64,000 bases of DNA from Tetracladium setigerum (lineage: Eukaryota > Ascomycota > Leotiomycetes > Helotiales): assembly GCA_031472005.1 (NCBI GenBank), contig PZJY01000010.1:1798001-1862000 (forward strand), given 5' to 3'. Below the pieces are notes generated by a model that did no database searches, was not told where the DNA came from, and was given only the letters and a program-made list of their open reading frames with translations. Below, piece by piece: positions 11,061 to 21,959 of this stretch (positions within the stretch are counted from its first letter, which is position 1; each line of letters opens with the position of its first letter). The translations under genes and the position numbers were made by a program.

Positions 11061-12248
11061 GAGTGAGAAGAGGAGTGGTTGTAAGGAAGGGTTAGTGGGG
11101 AGGAGAAAGGAAGGGTTGTTTGAAAGGAGGAGGGAGAGGAGATTTCGAAGAGATTTTGTACATACTTGTCTTTGGCTGGTATTGGAGTGCTTGCTTGCCT
11201 GGGAAGAATCACTTCCTGATTCAAATACTGCCGTTAATTTTCTGTTTCTGATCTACGTCATGCCAAAGGCAAGTGCCTCCTTTACTCTGTCGTGGCTGCT
11301 CTGATTCTGTTCTGCTATTCTTGGGACCGGCATAGTGCGCCATGTCCATTCTCATTTACTTGATGTAATTGATTTCCTTTTTGCCTTCCACATCCTTACT
11401 TTGCAAAATTTCTGTCACATATTTTCTTTCTTTGTCTCTTCCAGTGCCTTTTTGATCCTTAAATCACTGCCGATTAAGATTTTCTTCCCTCATATTTTTA
11501 CAAACACTTTTTTGTATTGTACCCGCTTAAAAATCAGCTTCATCTAATAAACAACTATGAATTACATATTGTGGCGAGTGCTTCCTGCTTTTGAGAAAAA
11601 AGCGTAATTGGATTCAGGTGAGACAGACGATATTCGGCGATGGGAGAGTAGGAGCACACATTTGCGAGTACCACAACAAAAGAAGTGTCGTTCTTTGTTA
11701 GCAGACCCTGACATACCTCACGTTCCCACGATTCATCCTGAAGTATTCTGCGAGATTTCAGCAAATGAAACAAGCAGGTGGATTGGGGTCCTGTTCTGAC
11801 GAGGGGGAAACAAGGGCATTCAGGTTTCGTTTCAAACTCAACAAAGACAGTTTCGAAAAGCTTGGGAAATGGCTCCTTCCATAACTTGTTCATCATTAGA
11901 GAGAAGCCAAGAAAATTCCATTGCTGATGTTCTCCTTTGCGGCCTTCCTTAACTTCATTCCTTTTCCTTTCATCGGCAGTCTAAGACACATCATTAAAAA
12001 CCGCTTGAAGGTGTCTCCCTATCGTTTCGAAGTGAGGGTTGGATTACTAGATCTCTTCCTAGATAAATGAAATGGCAAGCATTCTAGATATAAGAATGAA
12101 CGCTCCCACACGCTATTTCTCACCCAAAAAACCACAGAAAAATTATCGAGATCAAAATCCAGAAATTGAGCGTTCGTCGTCTGCTTTGAGGTTCATTTAA
12201 CATTCTTTCAGGCCTCAACCATACCAAACCAAAAGCACCCACAAAAGA
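11061..12248. other. Intergenic region, no gene recognised
   Basis: It begins with the pectate lyase 3' UTR. A 113-codon open frame on the minus strand (11555-11896) lacks recognisable features, so I do not call it. The last 150 bases are the leader of the next gene. Confidence 0.5.
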
Positions 12249-12840
12249 ATGTCTCCGCAGCCCACCCTGGTCTCCTCATCTCATAAATGCCTGTTCTGTC
12301 TCTTTAGCAACAGCTCCTGGGCCAAGTTCTGCGCTGATTGTCCAGGCGCCACAATTCCCACCCGCGACCTCAAGGGAGCCAAGCTAGACTACTTGGTCTA
12401 CTCATTCGGCTCGGGATTCGAACAGTCGGAACGAAGCTCGCTTCATCGCTTCTCGGAGGCCATGGAAATCCTTTCCCGGCAGAAGGGAGTGGCAATTCGG
12501 TTCCATGATGATAATCTGACGTTTATTCTCGTGCGACATATTGGGGAGGCTGGGAGTGATGGACAAGATGGAGATCAAGGAGCTGCGTATTCCTTGATGG
12601 TGCGACTGGGAAAAGTTGTGACTTCCACAGGGGATCCGGCATTGTACAACAAGGTTGTGCTGGACTTGGTCTATGAGAGTTGGGATCATAGGGAGGAATT
12701 AAAGATGGCTGGTAAGACCCAAACGTTTGGTGGAGGAGTAGCTTGGATATTTCATCGATAGTAGCTAACACCGCATGCCAGGAGACCCACTCAAGCGAAC
12801 GCCTACCTGCTGGTTCTTGAATGGCCAGGACCAGGAGTAG
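12249..12840 (+). CDS. Small protein with a RanBP2-type zinc finger, function unknown
   Basis: Exon 1 (12249-12711) and exon 2 (12782-12840) join in phase to 173 aa. The intron has a GTAAGA donor, a perfect GCTAAC branch site 13 bases before the CAG acceptor, and removes an alternative stop at 12761. Residues 14-31 match C-x2-C-x3-N-x6-C-x2-C exactly, the RanBP2/NZF-like spacing (Cys 14, 17, 28, 31; Asn 21), though the Trp that usually precedes the first Cys is missing. Such fingers bind RNA or ubiquitin. The remaining 140 residues look like a compact alpha/beta domain that I do not recognise. No neighbour suggests a pathway. Confidence 0.68.
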
Positions 12841-13171
12841 CTCAAGGGGAGCCACAGATGCACATGAATGCCTTTAGATTCTAGAAAATGAATTGAAATA
12901 CTCCTATAAAAACCAGACATGTATGAAACTACTACTCTCAAGTCGACTTGGCGCCCACTTTCCTTTCCATGCACGGAAACATTGCCTCGCTAAAGCCTTG
13001 GCCTCAGACAATCCAGTCCATTCCGATAGATTGTAGGAAGTAGTTTTCAGCTCATTTCCCTCACTGAATACCTCACGCTATATCTTTTAAAAAAAAAATT
13101 GCTTATCCAAGATTCTATGCCCCCATTTCGTACATGAGAAAGAAATGCGCGTATTGAGGGAGGTCGATACA
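12841..13171. other. Short intergenic gap between convergent genes
   Basis: Holds the 3' ends of the zinc-finger gene (plus) and the APH-like gene (minus). A poly-A tract of nine bases lies at about 13090. Nothing else was seen. Confidence 0.5.
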
Positions 13172-14530
13172 CTACTTCTTGCGCATCAAGCTTTTCAGTT
13201 GTTCAAAGGTTTGCCTTATCCTCTCGTCGTTTTTGGAAGGGATATGTTCCATCTTATTGCCCATGTTACGCCAGGCAAAATGCCCTGCAAAAGGCTTACA
13301 CTCACAAAAGCCAGGACGCAGGTACCTTGTGTCAAAGCCCTTATGATCAACCACAAACACGTCGTACTCTTCCCACGTTTTCTCGACCAGCGAAACCTTC
13401 ACAATGACTTCCTCTTGAAAGGTAGACAGATCCATCCCACCATCAACCTCCACAAACACCTCGTCGAACAACTCATCGGTATGAGGCGTCCCCCGCATGC
13501 GAAGCAGATACCTCTCCGCCCACCACGGCATGAAGGCCGCAGCCTCCCAATCCAGAATAGCCTCGATCTTGCCATCGTTAACAATGATATTGGAAAGGTT
13601 CAGATCACCGTGTGTAAGCACGTACGGCTCCGACTTGGGAAAGTTTGCTTTCAATTTGCGGTAGATCTCGTCAATCTTCTCGACGTTCTGGGTCTTGTAT
13701 CGGTGGGAGATTCCGGCCCGGAGCATTTCTTCAAGATTCTGGAACCACTCTTCGTTGTTTCGTCCGAGAATTCCGCAAGTCGGGGCACGAACTCCGCGGA
13801 GAGATGCAATGATTGTGTCGTGAGTAGGGCTGCCGTCGACCCTTTGCGCCGCTCTATGCTCACCCTCTCGTTAGCCTACTTCACTCAAAGTGCATCTGAA
13901 CTCGAATCCTGCTTGCTGAAGATGGTCCTGAGGAAGCTAGAAAACTTAGAAAACTCACGGAGCAGTCAGTGTCCGCCATGATTTAACGATATCTGTCATC
14001 TGGCGAGTATAGCTCGCCTTCTCTTCGGCTGTCAAATATCGCCAAAGGTCCATCAAAGGTTTCCCCTTTGCTCTCTTCATCAGCAACAAATGTACCTTAT
14101 CTTCCGGCTCACTCAATCTCTGCATCTCGGTCAACGGAAGCTTCAATTCGGCATGATTCCTCATCAGCCAATCCTGCGTCAAAAAATCATTGCCCAGCGA
14201 ATCATCATTTGGTTGATCACGCAGCAGCCAGCGGGATCCCAGCTCCCAGAGCCCTACATTCATTTTGGTGTAAACAATTCGAACACGCGAGCCATATGAG
14301 GAGAGTAGCTGGTCATAGGCGTTCCAGCCGCAGAGCCAGCAGAGCTCAATCGGCTTCCCGGTGCTGTCAAATGGTGATTGACCCACATTGATGAGCTTTT
14401 TGCGCGCTTCAACAACGTCGGGAGGCAGAGGTATGTCCTCGTCTTCGAATATGATGTCTTTGTAAATCTTCTCTGGGTGGGAGTAATTCTCCTCGCGTGC
14501 GAGAGTCTCCTCGTAGGTTGGGAAAGGCAT
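13172..14530 (-). CDS. APH/choline-kinase-fold phosphotransferase family protein
   Basis: Exon 1 (14530-13959) and exon 2 (13853-13172) join across a 105-bp intron to 417 aa. The kinase-like fold is shown by a catalytic-loop motif HGDLNLSN (His272, Asp274, Asn279) and the metal-binding DWE (Asp292) in the right spacing. Fungal genomes hold many such 'aminoglycoside phosphotransferase' relatives; the true substrate is usually unknown and antibiotic resistance should not be assumed. No signal peptide or membrane segment is seen, so a cytosolic protein is likely. The gene is convergent with the zinc-finger gene. Confidence 0.85.
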
Positions 14531-15868
14531 CTTTGTCTAATGTATGATTGATTTTTGCTTACTGGTTTGGGTTGGTTATTCGGGCTATGAGCCGAGTCAG
14601 TCTTTTATATCTAAATTCTATTTGTTCTGTAGATGGTATTGATTTCTTTTGCCGGACAAACAAAGGACTCGGGCTTTGTGGTGTTTCGAGAGAATCTCCA
14701 AAGGCTGCTTGCTTGGCACCTCGACCTTTGCTATAACTTCCGCAAACGGTAACTTAAAATTGAGTTTGTTGCGAAATAAAGGCAAATTTTTATTGCTTGT
14801 TCTACAAGGGCTCAAAAAAGCTGTTTTCGGAAGAATTTGTGGCACCTCAGCCCTTTGATTGTCGAAGTCTTTGAGAAGACGCTCCGGATTCGAAAAAGTA
14901 CCTACCTCGACAACGAATACGTATGAAAAGTATTTCCGCCAAGATCGCCATCGCAAATTCATAATGGGGCTTGTAGAACACCGAGCAGCAATCTGAGATC
15001 AGCCTTCTAGATAGCAAATAAAAAAACGTGAGTAGATGGCGCACTCTTGTTGGTTCACGTGTAGACTATCCACCCACCCGCCTGCCCACGCACTCAGTCA
15101 CTCGGAGGGATAATCAACAACGTCTTCAATACCGTTTTTGTTGTCATGGGAATTCGAAAGGTTAAGGGATGCTACGTAAAGTGTCTCTGGCTTAATTCTC
15201 AGGCTCCCGTTTATTGAGCAACAGCCAAACAAACGGCTTAACCTATCAGCTAGGGTTACGTTTTCGTGGAATGAACTTACTTAGCAAGTACTGCACAGCC
15301 CATACAGTTGGTTGAATTTATTCACAGCATGTCATCGTTCGTTGTTGTTTTGCAACTGCGCATTTCATGTCGGTCTCCCCGCCGCAGTTCAAGTGTTGTG
15401 ATCCTGCATGCGGAAAAGCGGAAAAGAGAAGGTGGTCATCACAAGCGGAAAATACGGGAAATGCCTCAACTGCGGCTCTGGCCTATCATATGGCCGCATT
15501 ACTTGGCAGCCTGGCGGTGCTGGTGCACCAAACCTTCGGAAAATCGCGATACGCGTATCTGTAGATCTCTGCATAATTACATGCTGGGCTGACCGAGTTG
15601 ATGTTGTGTGAGAGACAGGAGATGGAGGAGTGAAGTATATAACAATTGATCGATCTCGCTACATTTCTTAACTATTCAGCATCAACAACAACATCATCGT
15701 CAACATCATCACTATTATCATCAAGAAGACTATATCAAGTATCTCAACCGCACAATCAACATAGACTCGAATAATTTAAGCGAGACATTTGCCAGAAAAG
15801 CAACAAACAATAACAACAATCTCGACATCATCAATAACTGCAGATCCAACATATCCACCATCAACAAC
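14531..15868. other. Intergenic region between divergent genes
   Basis: Holds the promoters of the APH-like gene (minus) and the PPxY protein gene (plus). A TATATAAC element at 15636 lies 230 bp before the plus-strand start, followed by a leader rich in CAA and ATC triplets (15670-15865). No coding region was supported. Confidence 0.55.
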
Positions 15869-16636
15869 ATGAGCGTCTCATCCACACTAGCTCCCCCACC
15901 ATACACCGAATCAACCTCCTCGCAACTCCAAACCAACCCCAACACAGACATCTCGGAAAAAGCCGACTCATCATCCGCCTACGAAGTCTCCGTCCGCAAA
16001 GTCCTCAACATCAACGCCTGGGGTAAGGATTGGAACGACTATTCAACTCATGGTCATGAAACCGAGATCAGCATCACCACAACCTCCGACCGTGAAGAAT
16101 ACCGCAACATCCGCCCCAACCCCAGTCGCGGAAGCTGTATTCTCTATCACCACGACTCTACAGGTATAGGTCGCATTCCTGTCTCGGAGACCACCTATCG
16201 CTTTGGACCGGGCAGATCACCAGTTGTCAAGCTTCTCTATGGCGAAAAGGAAGAACAAGCAGAGGATGTGGTGATTCATTCGAAGAACATCTTTTCGCGA
16301 GCGGCGGTGTTTGAGTCGGAGAGGTTGGGCAGCTTTGGCTGGAGGTATGCTAGTAGAGGGTATTTCAATTGTTTGTCAAAGAAGGCGGAGAATGTGATGA
16401 TTTTGGAGAGATTTGAGGGCGAGGATGGGAAGAAGGCGGTCGAGGTCGCGAGGTTGGTGAGGGGTGTGGAGACGAGGACGGCGGGGACGAAGTGGAATGA
16501 GGGTAATGGTGGACGGTTGGAGATGAAGGCTGGGTTGGGAGATGAGTTGGAAGTTTTGGTCTTGAGCACTTGTTTGGTTATGTTGAAGAAGGAGGTTGAT
16601 GCGCTGTTGGGTAACCAAATCGCGGTCATTACTTAA
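15869..16636 (+). CDS. Hypothetical protein with an N-terminal PPxY motif
   Basis: A single exon of 255 codons. Residues 9-12 are PPPY, a PPxY motif of the type bound by WW domains, for example in Rsp5/Nedd4 ubiquitin ligases and their adaptors. The first 40 residues are Ser/Thr/Pro-rich and disordered-looking. From about residue 40 on, alternating hydrophobic strands suggest a beta-rich domain, with an Arg-rich central part and a C-terminal hydrophobic segment (LVLSTCLVMLKKEVDALL). No catalytic motif is recognised. I cannot name the family; a scramblase/Tubby-like fold is one possibility raised by the pattern only. The long CAA-rich leader suggests good expression. Confidence 0.75.
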   Translation: MSVSSTLAPPPYTESTSSQLQTNPNTDISEKADSSSAYEVSVRKVLNINAWGKDWNDYSTHGHETEISITTTSDREEYRNIRPNPSRGSCILYHHDSTGIGRIPVSETTYRFGPGRSPVVKLLYGEKEEQAEDVVIHSKNIFSRAAVFESERLGSFGWRYASRGYFNCLSKKAENVMILERFEGEDGKKAVEVARLVRGVETRTAGTKWNEGNGGRLEMKAGLGDELEVLVLSTCLVMLKKEVDALLGNQIAVIT

Positions 16637-17829
16637 AACTCTGATCGTGGTTTAGAATGGTTGGGAGATGTGTATGACTATATGGTGTTTTTGGAGCTTA
16701 GCGCATTGTTTATAGATTTATATACCTCTAGATTTCTTTTTTTTTTTTTCAAATAGAGACTTTTATTCACAACAGTACCCTCGCTTGGCGGAGAACTTCA
16801 ATACAACAGAATGCGACTGCTACGTCTGGCTCGTGAAGATCACGATTTCCACATACACTTTGTAGAGGTCATTCAAGCTCATAGTTTCGCACCACATTTG
16901 ACTGAGACATCCAGTGATGTAATTTTGTGTTCTTGCCGAGGATCTTGACAACTCAACGAGGAGGGATAAAACGCCTATTGTCACGTATTTTATCTTGGAA
17001 GTATTAGGGATAGTTTCGCAAGAAAATTGTGGTTGGAGCCCATCCGACTGGTTCGCAAAGTAAGTTCAGCTATTTAGCTAAATATACGGTGCTGCTCTGT
17101 TAGCTAGCATATTCTTTGCTGTTTATCGTGTGATGATTGGTTGCTGGATATCATTAGAGTCCACGAGCACCTTATAAAGTCGTTCTCAAAACTGAAGGAG
17201 TAGCTTGCCCTAAAATCACAAAAGATCCTTCCGAATAAACGAAATACGTTCGTACCTTGAGCCGCAACTGCATATCGCTATTTTTATCAAACCCTTGATT
17301 GGCCACGACCACCTACGCGACGGGCGCTATTTCTTAGGAGATCAATAGTTCGCTGCAGCCTCATTTCTAGCGTTTATGACCTCAAATTCTCTCGTACTTA
17401 GTCCCAAGTGAGCCAGGGGGTGCTGAAAGCTAGTGTTGACACTTGTGGCGGCAAGGAATGCAGCTAAAGGGAGTTTCTAGCTTTCTCTCCGTGAACCTCG
17501 CTTAATCTTGCGATATCAACAACGGGGGTGGTGGGTGGTGCTCTGGCGAATCCTCCGTTATCAAGGTTCTCCATTACGGGCCTGCTCGTGGCTTCGGGGA
17601 AGGTAGGTTTGACGGATAAAATTTCCTTGGGGACTGGTGATTTAACGACAACCGAACTTGAGTCGTGAGTCGTCGCGACTCGTACAAGAAGAATCGATTT
17701 TGTCAAAATGCATGTCTATCTTCACGTAATTGCTTACTGCATACGAAGCATACAACAACCCAGATATTATGCAGTGGAACCATAGCTATTTGTATCAAAT
17801 GAAGCTGTAGATCAGCACGAAATCAAGTC
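16637..17829. other. Intergenic region, no gene recognised
   Basis: A poly-T/poly-A patch lies near 16738-16750. An 80-codon open frame on the minus strand (17464-17706) is not supported by any motif or splice pattern. Nothing else was recognised. Confidence 0.5.
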
Positions 17830-18302
17830 TTATCCTCGATTTAGCAAGTTTGAATTGTATTCGGTGAGTCGGGCATACATTTCCCCCGCAAAGGCCCCAA
17901 AATCCGGTGAATTCTTCGTACACGGCGCCAATAGAGGGAAATTATGGGGTTTTGTCTTACTCGGATCTTTGTCAGAGTGTTCGAGGAATATAGAGACACT
18001 ATACTCCACCGTACCGAAACCTGCCTTCCAATAGCATGTGTGAAGTTTGTCCTCAAAACTCAAAATTTCCAGCTCCAGTCGTAACACTCCAGTGCATCTA
18101 CTCGTATTCTTCATCCCACAGAATTTCCTAGCTAGCGAATCTCACGCTAATTGACGGCTCCACCGGATCTACAACATTTCCCGGGGTCCAGGTACGGTGC
18201 GCGGTGACTCTGTATGCAGTATCCTGACCTGCATTGTCCCCGCCGATAACCTAGGTCGACGCAGGTCAAATCAAAACACAACGTACCTGAATATATCCAC
18301 AT
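17830..18302 (-). pseudogene. Probable pseudogene of a small unknown protein, broken by a CTAG duplication
   Basis: A 16-bp first exon (18302-18287), a 58-bp GTACGT..CAG intron and a second exon from 18228 read as a protein until the sequence CTAGCTAG at 18128-18135, where the frame ends in TAG. If only one CTAG is counted, the frame continues smoothly to the stop at 17830 and the total length becomes 411 nt (136 aa). The downstream 94 codons look protein-like (a Cys-containing beta-rich segment then a charged tail). I do not recognise the family. Without the repair only 38 residues would be made. A real 4-bp insertion is the simplest view. Confidence 0.42.
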
Positions 18303-19263
18303 TGAATTAAGTGTTTTTTGAATCCTGATATCAGACCACCTTCAAATCTGTTCGTAACCACGAGGTTACAAAAACCATTGGAAATGCAACACATTTCCAA
18401 TTACCGCCATAATTGCCGACCCAACGTGGTGCCCATCAATGTTGCATGTCACACCAAAAATGCAAGCTTTGCTTGGAGTGCTTGACCCGAATAAGCTTTG
18501 ATGGTCGCCAGGTATCCGTGTGCTCAAGCTTTTCAGGGCTCAAGTTGCCTGATGATTGCATGCCTAAAACCTTCGATAAAGTCAAACCTACTGTATGCAT
18601 ACTGCCTTGCGTTTGTCGGGTTATCGGTAAGTTGTATTTGTAGATTCATCTGAATATTCGGATGACTTTGTTAACTTTGTACTAACATTTGTTCTTTCAT
18701 TGGGTATTGCTGCAAATTCTCTACTTTCAGACAAGAAATGCAGACACTTCCCCATCATTGCTTATAGGCGAGCTTGGGGCACGACAGATAAACAAGAAAG
18801 TTCCAACATCCTTCCACAATCTGAAAGATTTAGGTCTAAAGTGGATACTGCATACGTACGTATCTCGAGCAAGCGTAGTAGTTTTGGGTGAGATCAAAGC
18901 TTAGCGGCAAAGTTTGGAACCAGTTACCTTGCGATGACTTCAAACTTAGAACTTGAGCTGACCTACTTTCGTACCAACAATCCTTTCAATAGTTCTTTGT
19001 ATGCATAAGTCTCTTCGAGCAAAATGTCAGCCAGCCAGTCAGCGTTGACGATTTGCAAGCAGATTAACTCCTCTAGCATTTTAGTGGAGAGTTAGATTTG
19101 CAGGGCCAAAATCACTCAAAATAGTGCGAGGCTGAAGCGGAATCCCTAACGAGGTTACAAAGTTCCAAAGATGTATATAATCCTTACACTTTACCAAAAT
19201 TTGAAAAGTTGAAATCCCATTATTCACATCTTCGATCATATTCACAACCCCGCCTATTCAAAG
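18303..19263. other. Intergenic region, laccase upstream
   Basis: No coding region is supported. The TATA box of the laccase lies near its right end. Short overlapping open frames at 18413-18904 show no family pattern. Confidence 0.5.
19171..19180 (+). promoter_or_regulatory. TATA element of the laccase gene
   Basis: TATATAA lies about 90 bp before the start codon, followed by a short leader rich in A and C. Confidence 0.5.
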
Positions 19264-21362
19264 ATGGCTTCACTACTTACTGGACTCCTCACGGGAGTTT
19301 TGTCTCTTGTCGGAAGTCTCACTCCAACACAACAGAATGGTGCCTCTCTCTACGGCACCCTGTCAGCTCCCTTGCTGCCGGACTTCCTAACAAATAACCC
19401 ACTTCCCCAAGGCTTCCCCTGGGGTCCGAGGACAGCAAAGAATACGAACCCTGACTTCCCACCTACCACGGGTGTCACGAGGGTGTACGATTTCACCATC
19501 ACTCGATCTACGATCAAGCCAGATGGTGTAGTCAAGAATGTGATTCTCATTAATGGCCAGTTTCCAGGGCCCTTGATCGAGGCGAATTGGGTATGTATTC
19601 TGCACCATGAAATTGTATCACTTGGCTGATAGACTTTCTCCAACAGGGAGATCAAATTCTAGTTACTGTTCATAATAAGATTCTCAACCCTGATGAGGGT
19701 ATCGGAATTCGTATGTTTCATTTATCTTCGGCTGTCATGTCTCATTACTGATGCACTTCCAGATTGGCACGGATTCTTACAAAAGAAGACTCAGGTATGT
19801 CAATATACCCCGCCGATTACCAAGATTCGAAGTAAACAAGCTAACTCGCTCAGTATTACGATGGTGTCGCATCAGTCCAGCAATGTCCAATTGCTCCAAA
19901 CTCCACCTTTGTCTACAACTTCCAAGCCGATACTTACGGAACAACCTGGTATCATTCGCACTACAGTGCACAGTATGCGGATGGTCTGATTGGGCCAATC
20001 GTTATTCACGGTCCCAAGAATCAACCCTACGACATCGACCTTGGGCCCGTCATGTTAAGCGACTATTACCACACGAGTTACTTTGATATTTTGAAAGGTG
20101 TTCTCTCAAACACATTTGACTTCTCAAAGATTGTACCAGCGAGCGACAACAATATGATTAACGGAAAGGGAATCTTCGATTGTTCCTTGACGACTCGTCC
20201 TTGTACTCCCAATGCTGGGATCAGCAAGTTTCGCTTCAGGAAGGGTAAAGTTCATCGTCTGCGCTTGATCAATGCTGGAGCCGAAGTAAGTGGGAAGTCA
20301 ATCTTTTCTCGCTTGTCACTGACATTTGCTAGGCTATTCAGAGATTCAGCATTGATGGACACCTTCTCACCGTCATCTCGACCGACTTTGTACCAGTGCA
20401 GCCCTACACCACCAAGGTGGTCACACTCGGTGTAAGCAATCACATTCCATACTCGAAACAAGTCTTTTCTAATTCCATCCCAGATCGGCCAACGAACAGA
20501 TATTCTCGTAACAGCAAACGTAGGCTCAATACTCGACAGCTTCTGGATGAGATCCAACATCTCCATCCCATGTTCAGTAGCCAAACAACCATTCGCCCTA
20601 GGCGTCATTGGATACGATCTGGCGAATACCAACAAAGCACCCAAGTCAACACCCTGGGATGTCCCAGACCCTGGAACGTGCGCCAATGATGATCTATCTC
20701 TCACCATACCGACATACGTCCAGACCCCACCCGTCAAATCCGATTTTGTCCAACAGTATGATATCGCCTTTGGACCTAATGCATCTAATATCTTCCAATG
20801 GAGTGTGAATGGACAGGCCTTTAGAGGAAACTACAACGCTCCTGTTTTGCTGCTGGCAAATTTGGGAAACACCTCTTATCCAGCGGAGTGGAATGTGTAC
20901 AATTACGGAACCAACGGCTCTGTAACGTAAGTCACTCTAGACACAAGTTCAAAGCATGTAGGACACTAACATGATCCTATCAACAGTTTTGTCATAAACA
21001 ACCCAGCAGGCTTCCCAGCTCATCCAATGCACATGCATGGTCACAATTACTGGGTCCTACATCAAGGGCCAGGACCGTGGGACGGAACGGTCACCAATCC
21101 TTCAAATCCCCTGCGGCGGGATGTTGCTTTGGTGCCAGGAGGTAGCCATCTTGTGCTGCAAATTGAGACGAATAATCCAGGGGCCTGGCCGTTCCATTGC
21201 CATATTGCATGGCATGTATCTGGTGGTCTGTATATCACCATTCTGGAGCAGCCGGAGAAGATTAGGAACATCGCGATTCCGCAGACTCTTGCACAGGGGT
21301 GTAGGGAATGGGCTGCTTTTACTGGGAAGGAAGTTGTGGCTCAGATTGATTCTGGTCTTTGA
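19264..21362 (+). CDS. Ascomycete laccase (multicopper oxidase), secreted
   Basis: Seven exons (19264-19590, 19647-19710, 19763-19794, 19854-20285, 20333-20431, 20484-20926, 20987-21362) close in phase to 590 aa. All four copper-binding motifs are intact: HWHG (131-134), WYHSH (173-177), HPMHMHGH (478-485) and HCHIAWH (536-542); Leu547 sits at the position of the type-1 copper axial ligand. The N-terminus is a plausible signal peptide. The protein ends exactly in Asp-Ser-Gly-Leu, the C-terminal plug kept after processing in asco-laccases. The enzyme oxidises phenols with reduction of oxygen to water outside the cell, for example in pigment synthesis, phenolic detoxification or lignin work. 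Six small introns, one of them leaving a 32-bp exon. Confidence 0.96.
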
Positions 21363-21959
21363 TGTAATATTAGTTTACTTATTTTGAAGTGTTTATGGAA
21401 TGTTCAGTAGCTAGTATACTGCCAGCAAAGTACTCTTTTCCCTTATGAATCAGCATCACAAACAGTGCTCAAAATACGTTTTCTCATAGCAGGTAAAACT
21501 TAAAGGCGATAATTCTGTGCCTGAGTTGGACACGAGGTCACAGTGTTGCTTTCTGATTCGAAGCAAGTGTTAAAACCGTAGTGACAGATACCATGGAAAA
21601 TGAGGGAACCCCGCCTTTTCAAGTATACGGTTTGCTGTGGTCACCTCTGATGGATATACCGAGAAGTGAGACTGAACCTACATCCATAAAGATAGTTTTC
21701 AGTGAAAATATCTAAGGAAACAAGAAGCGTGTGGACTGAAAAATTACTCAGGCAAAGTATGTAATCCGAAGCTCTCCAAGGACATCAAGCTCATTCTACC
21801 AGGTGCTAATATCAACAAGTAATTTCTTCTTATTGCATTAAATGTCGCTTTCGCGAACGGATATTGAATATTCTCCCCCCTTACCCGAAAATAATTTCGT
21901 ATCAACCATGTATTTTTATACACCCTCATTGTACTATACAGAAGACACTAGCAAGACTC
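21363..21959. other. Gap between convergent laccase and GH45-like genes
   Basis: Contains the two 3' untranslated regions. No other feature was recognised. Confidence 0.5.

Noticed and set aside
13145..13981. 278-codon plus-strand open frame
   Set aside because: It is antisense to the APH-like gene, whose catalytic motifs and intron are clear.
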